DNA from: Pegea sp. RAD2-039
Taxonomy: Eukaryota; Chordata; Thaliacea; Salpida; Salpidae
Length of the DNA: 64,000 nucleotides
Assembly (NCBI GenBank): GCA_034620365.1
Contig: JAQGEQ010000071.1
Coordinates: forward strand, 3,720,001 to 3,784,000
Direction: 5' to 3'
The position numbers and the translations under genes were made by a program. This document shows, piece by piece, positions 62,326 to 64,000 of the stretch. How positions within the stretch are numbered: position 1 is the first letter of the stretch; each line of letters begins with the position of its first letter. The notes under the pieces were generated by a model that was given only the letters and a program-made list of their open reading frames with translations, had not been told where the DNA came from and did no database searches.

Positions 62326-62510
62326 TGTCCCGCTTGGTGGCAAAGCGGTTACTACATCTACCCTCTAGCTAGGAAGTACCGGGTTCGATCCCAGCTGGAG
62401 ACATATTTATAAACCCCTGAAAAAACCATAAAAAACTCATGAGAATGTGTGTTAGCGAGATGTGCTTTCTTTAGGCACCCCCTTCACATTTATATATATA
62501 AAAAAAAAGT
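62326..62510 (+). mobile_element. tRNA-derived SINE
   Basis: The 5' part (62326-62403) has a Pol III box A (TGGCAAAGCGG, 62338-62348) and box B (GGTTCGATCC, 62382-62391) at tRNA-like spacing. The would-be acceptor arms TGTCCCG and GGAGACA pair imperfectly, and the anticodon arm is not convincing. An unrelated stretch of about 100 bp follows (CTGAAAAAACC, AGGCACCCCC), then a TATATATA and A-run tail ending near 62510. Box A/B head, unrelated body and simple A-rich tail are the layout of a tRNA-headed SINE that relies on a LINE for movement. Target-site duplications are not obvious. Confidence 0.75.
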
Positions 62511-63921
62511 TTAAAAATGTTATACATTCGATCAAAGTTCGCATTATTTACAGCAATTAACATCAAGTACCAACATCTGATCAAACAATTCTTTAAGAAT
62601 AAGTTTTGAAATAAGAACTAATTAAATGATCATAATTTTGATAAAAGATTGATTAGACTGATACAAGCTATTAAATGTTGAACTGATTTTGAAAATTAAT
62701 TGAATAGTTTATTTCTTTCTATCAAATTGCTTGATCAAGTATTATAATCTAACTTTGATTAGTGTCATTTATAATTAGACTTAGGTTATAAAGAGTCAGA
62801 CTATACTATTTTGATTTAGTAAATATAACCAGTTACAACCCTATAACTGATGCAAAAAGCTCTTTAGTCATTATCCGGCGACTCTAATTCATGTGCTATA
62901 TTGGGGCTTGATTTAAGATCAGTAATACCATTGGATTATAGTATGACGTATTACTATTAACAGAAGTTCTACGCGCCTTTAATATAAAATTTATTTGTAA
63001 AAATATTAAAGTTGAAGAATGATCACTAAACATATATAAGTAAAAAAAGTAAACGGCGTTATATCTAAATAAATGTTAAGTACTTCTAGTAGATTATTAT
63101 AAGTTTATAGTTCAATACAAAGAAATAATTTGTTTTTTCTGTTGTAAAAATAAACTAATTAAACAATTTTTTACTAAAAGTTTTGTTGTTGATAATCAGC
63201 CTTTTATAAATACTACAAATTTTTAAACTTTATTGGGCGAAATAAACATACATTTCCGTAGCCACTAAAAAGCTAAAAACTCATCTCTTAGGACGCTGAC
63301 TTTATTTATCAACTTTTTCTAAAAATAATTGAAGCTGTACATGTAAAAGAAATGTTTTACTTGTAAATAAGAATGCGAGCTTCAGTTACCTAGTTGGTGA
63401 CCAGCAAACAGGCTCTTTATTTTTTGAGTAACAAATATCAGAGTTTAATAGTTGTAGAGCATATATTCAGTTATCTGGCTAGATGCTGCCAGTTACCAAT
63501 GCCATGAAAGTTGTACAGACGGTCATTTAGCTAAGTTAAAAAAACTAGTGGAAAAAATGAATAACATTTTTAAACTTAACAATTCCCGAAAATTTTAAAT
63601 GTAATACTGATTTCAACCCTGCACATAAATAAAAATAAATTTTGATACTACTTACTACCACTATAAAAAAGTTGATAATATATATTTTTTTTTTGTCATT
63701 TAGCATAATGCTCTAATCTTTAAAATCTGTTAAAAAGGTTATATAATAAGATACTTATAATAATAAAAGGATTTTCTTACATATTTTCAAGTTTTTTTTA
63801 ATTATATTTGATAAACTACAATTTGATAAAATTCATATTTCGGATATTAATAAATATAATTTTGTGTGTTTTTGAACTAGATTATAAAATATATTCTTGT
63901 AATCATTGAGCTTGATTAAAA
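62511..63921. other. AT-rich intergenic DNA, no gene seen
   Basis: No open frame with recognisable sequence. Slightly less AT-rich patches at about 62860-62980 and 63380-63540 show nothing identifiable. Confidence 0.5.
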
Positions 63922-64000
63922 ATGAGTTCAAGTTTCTCTAAAAAGAATAGCAGTCAAATGAAAAAGATGGTTCCTCAGCAGAAAGCCAGGTTGTATTTTC
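63922..64000 (+). CDS. Possible N-terminal exon of a gene cut by the right edge
   Basis: An ATG at 63922 opens a frame to the end of the window (26 codons), starting MSSSFSKKNSSQMKK and continuing with VPQQKARLYF. The Ser/Lys/Gln composition and change of base composition after kilobases of AT-rich DNA suggest a real start. It is too short to identify, and chance is possible. Confidence 0.35.
   Translation, partial: MSSSFSKKNSSQMKKMVPQQKARLYF

Noticed and set aside
62326-62403. Functional tRNA gene
   Set aside because: Box A and B are good, but the acceptor stem has mismatches, no clean anticodon arm is visible, and a SINE-type body and tail follow.

Overview
This is a window of an AT-rich animal nuclear genome. 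The genes are split by many GT..AG introns, and the protein families (Dachshund, APC/C subunit 1, AGFG, CSDE1/Unr, TBC1D20) belong to animals. Most introns inside ANAPC1 and CSDE1 are only about 40-60 nt, while the intergenic DNA is long, AT-rich and littered with decayed mobile elements. That points to an invertebrate with fairly small genes. I cannot name the phylum from the sequence.

Layout. 1-116 (-): first exon of a TBC1D20-like RabGAP leaving the left edge. 6975-16863 (+): a complete Dachshund (DACH) gene of 16 coding exons. Its flank, introns and some exons are packed with the CRE/ATF palindrome TGACGTCA, and intron 13 is mostly a 1.8-kb array of a 12-bp unit. 17.7-32.2 kb: repeat-rich and gene-poor, holding a LINE tail, a mariner-type transposase remnant, an LTR retroelement with a decayed gag and an ARF-like GTPase fragment in the same orientation, and a duplicated interspersed repeat. 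32224-33469 (+): a 6-exon gene of unknown family with many SP/TP sites. 35939-45252 (+): complete ANAPC1 (40 coding exons). 46776-48347 (-): a single-exon AGFG-type ArfGAP, tail to tail with ANAPC1. 48.4-53.1 kb: AT-rich, empty. 53.1-53.7 kb: a broken ORF. 53915-59609 (-): complete CSDE1/Unr (25 coding exons, five canonical cold-shock domains). 62.3 kb: a tRNA-headed SINE. 63922-64000 (+): possible first exon of a gene leaving the right edge.

The genes are not an operon or a pathway. They cover transcription (DACH), cell-cycle ubiquitination (ANAPC1), vesicle traffic (AGFG, TBC1D20) and mRNA translation and stability (CSDE1). Exon boundaries were set by hand: reading phase is conserved across every proposed junction in DACH, the 32-kb gene, ANAPC1 and CSDE1. 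This is strong internal support, but no transcript data were available.
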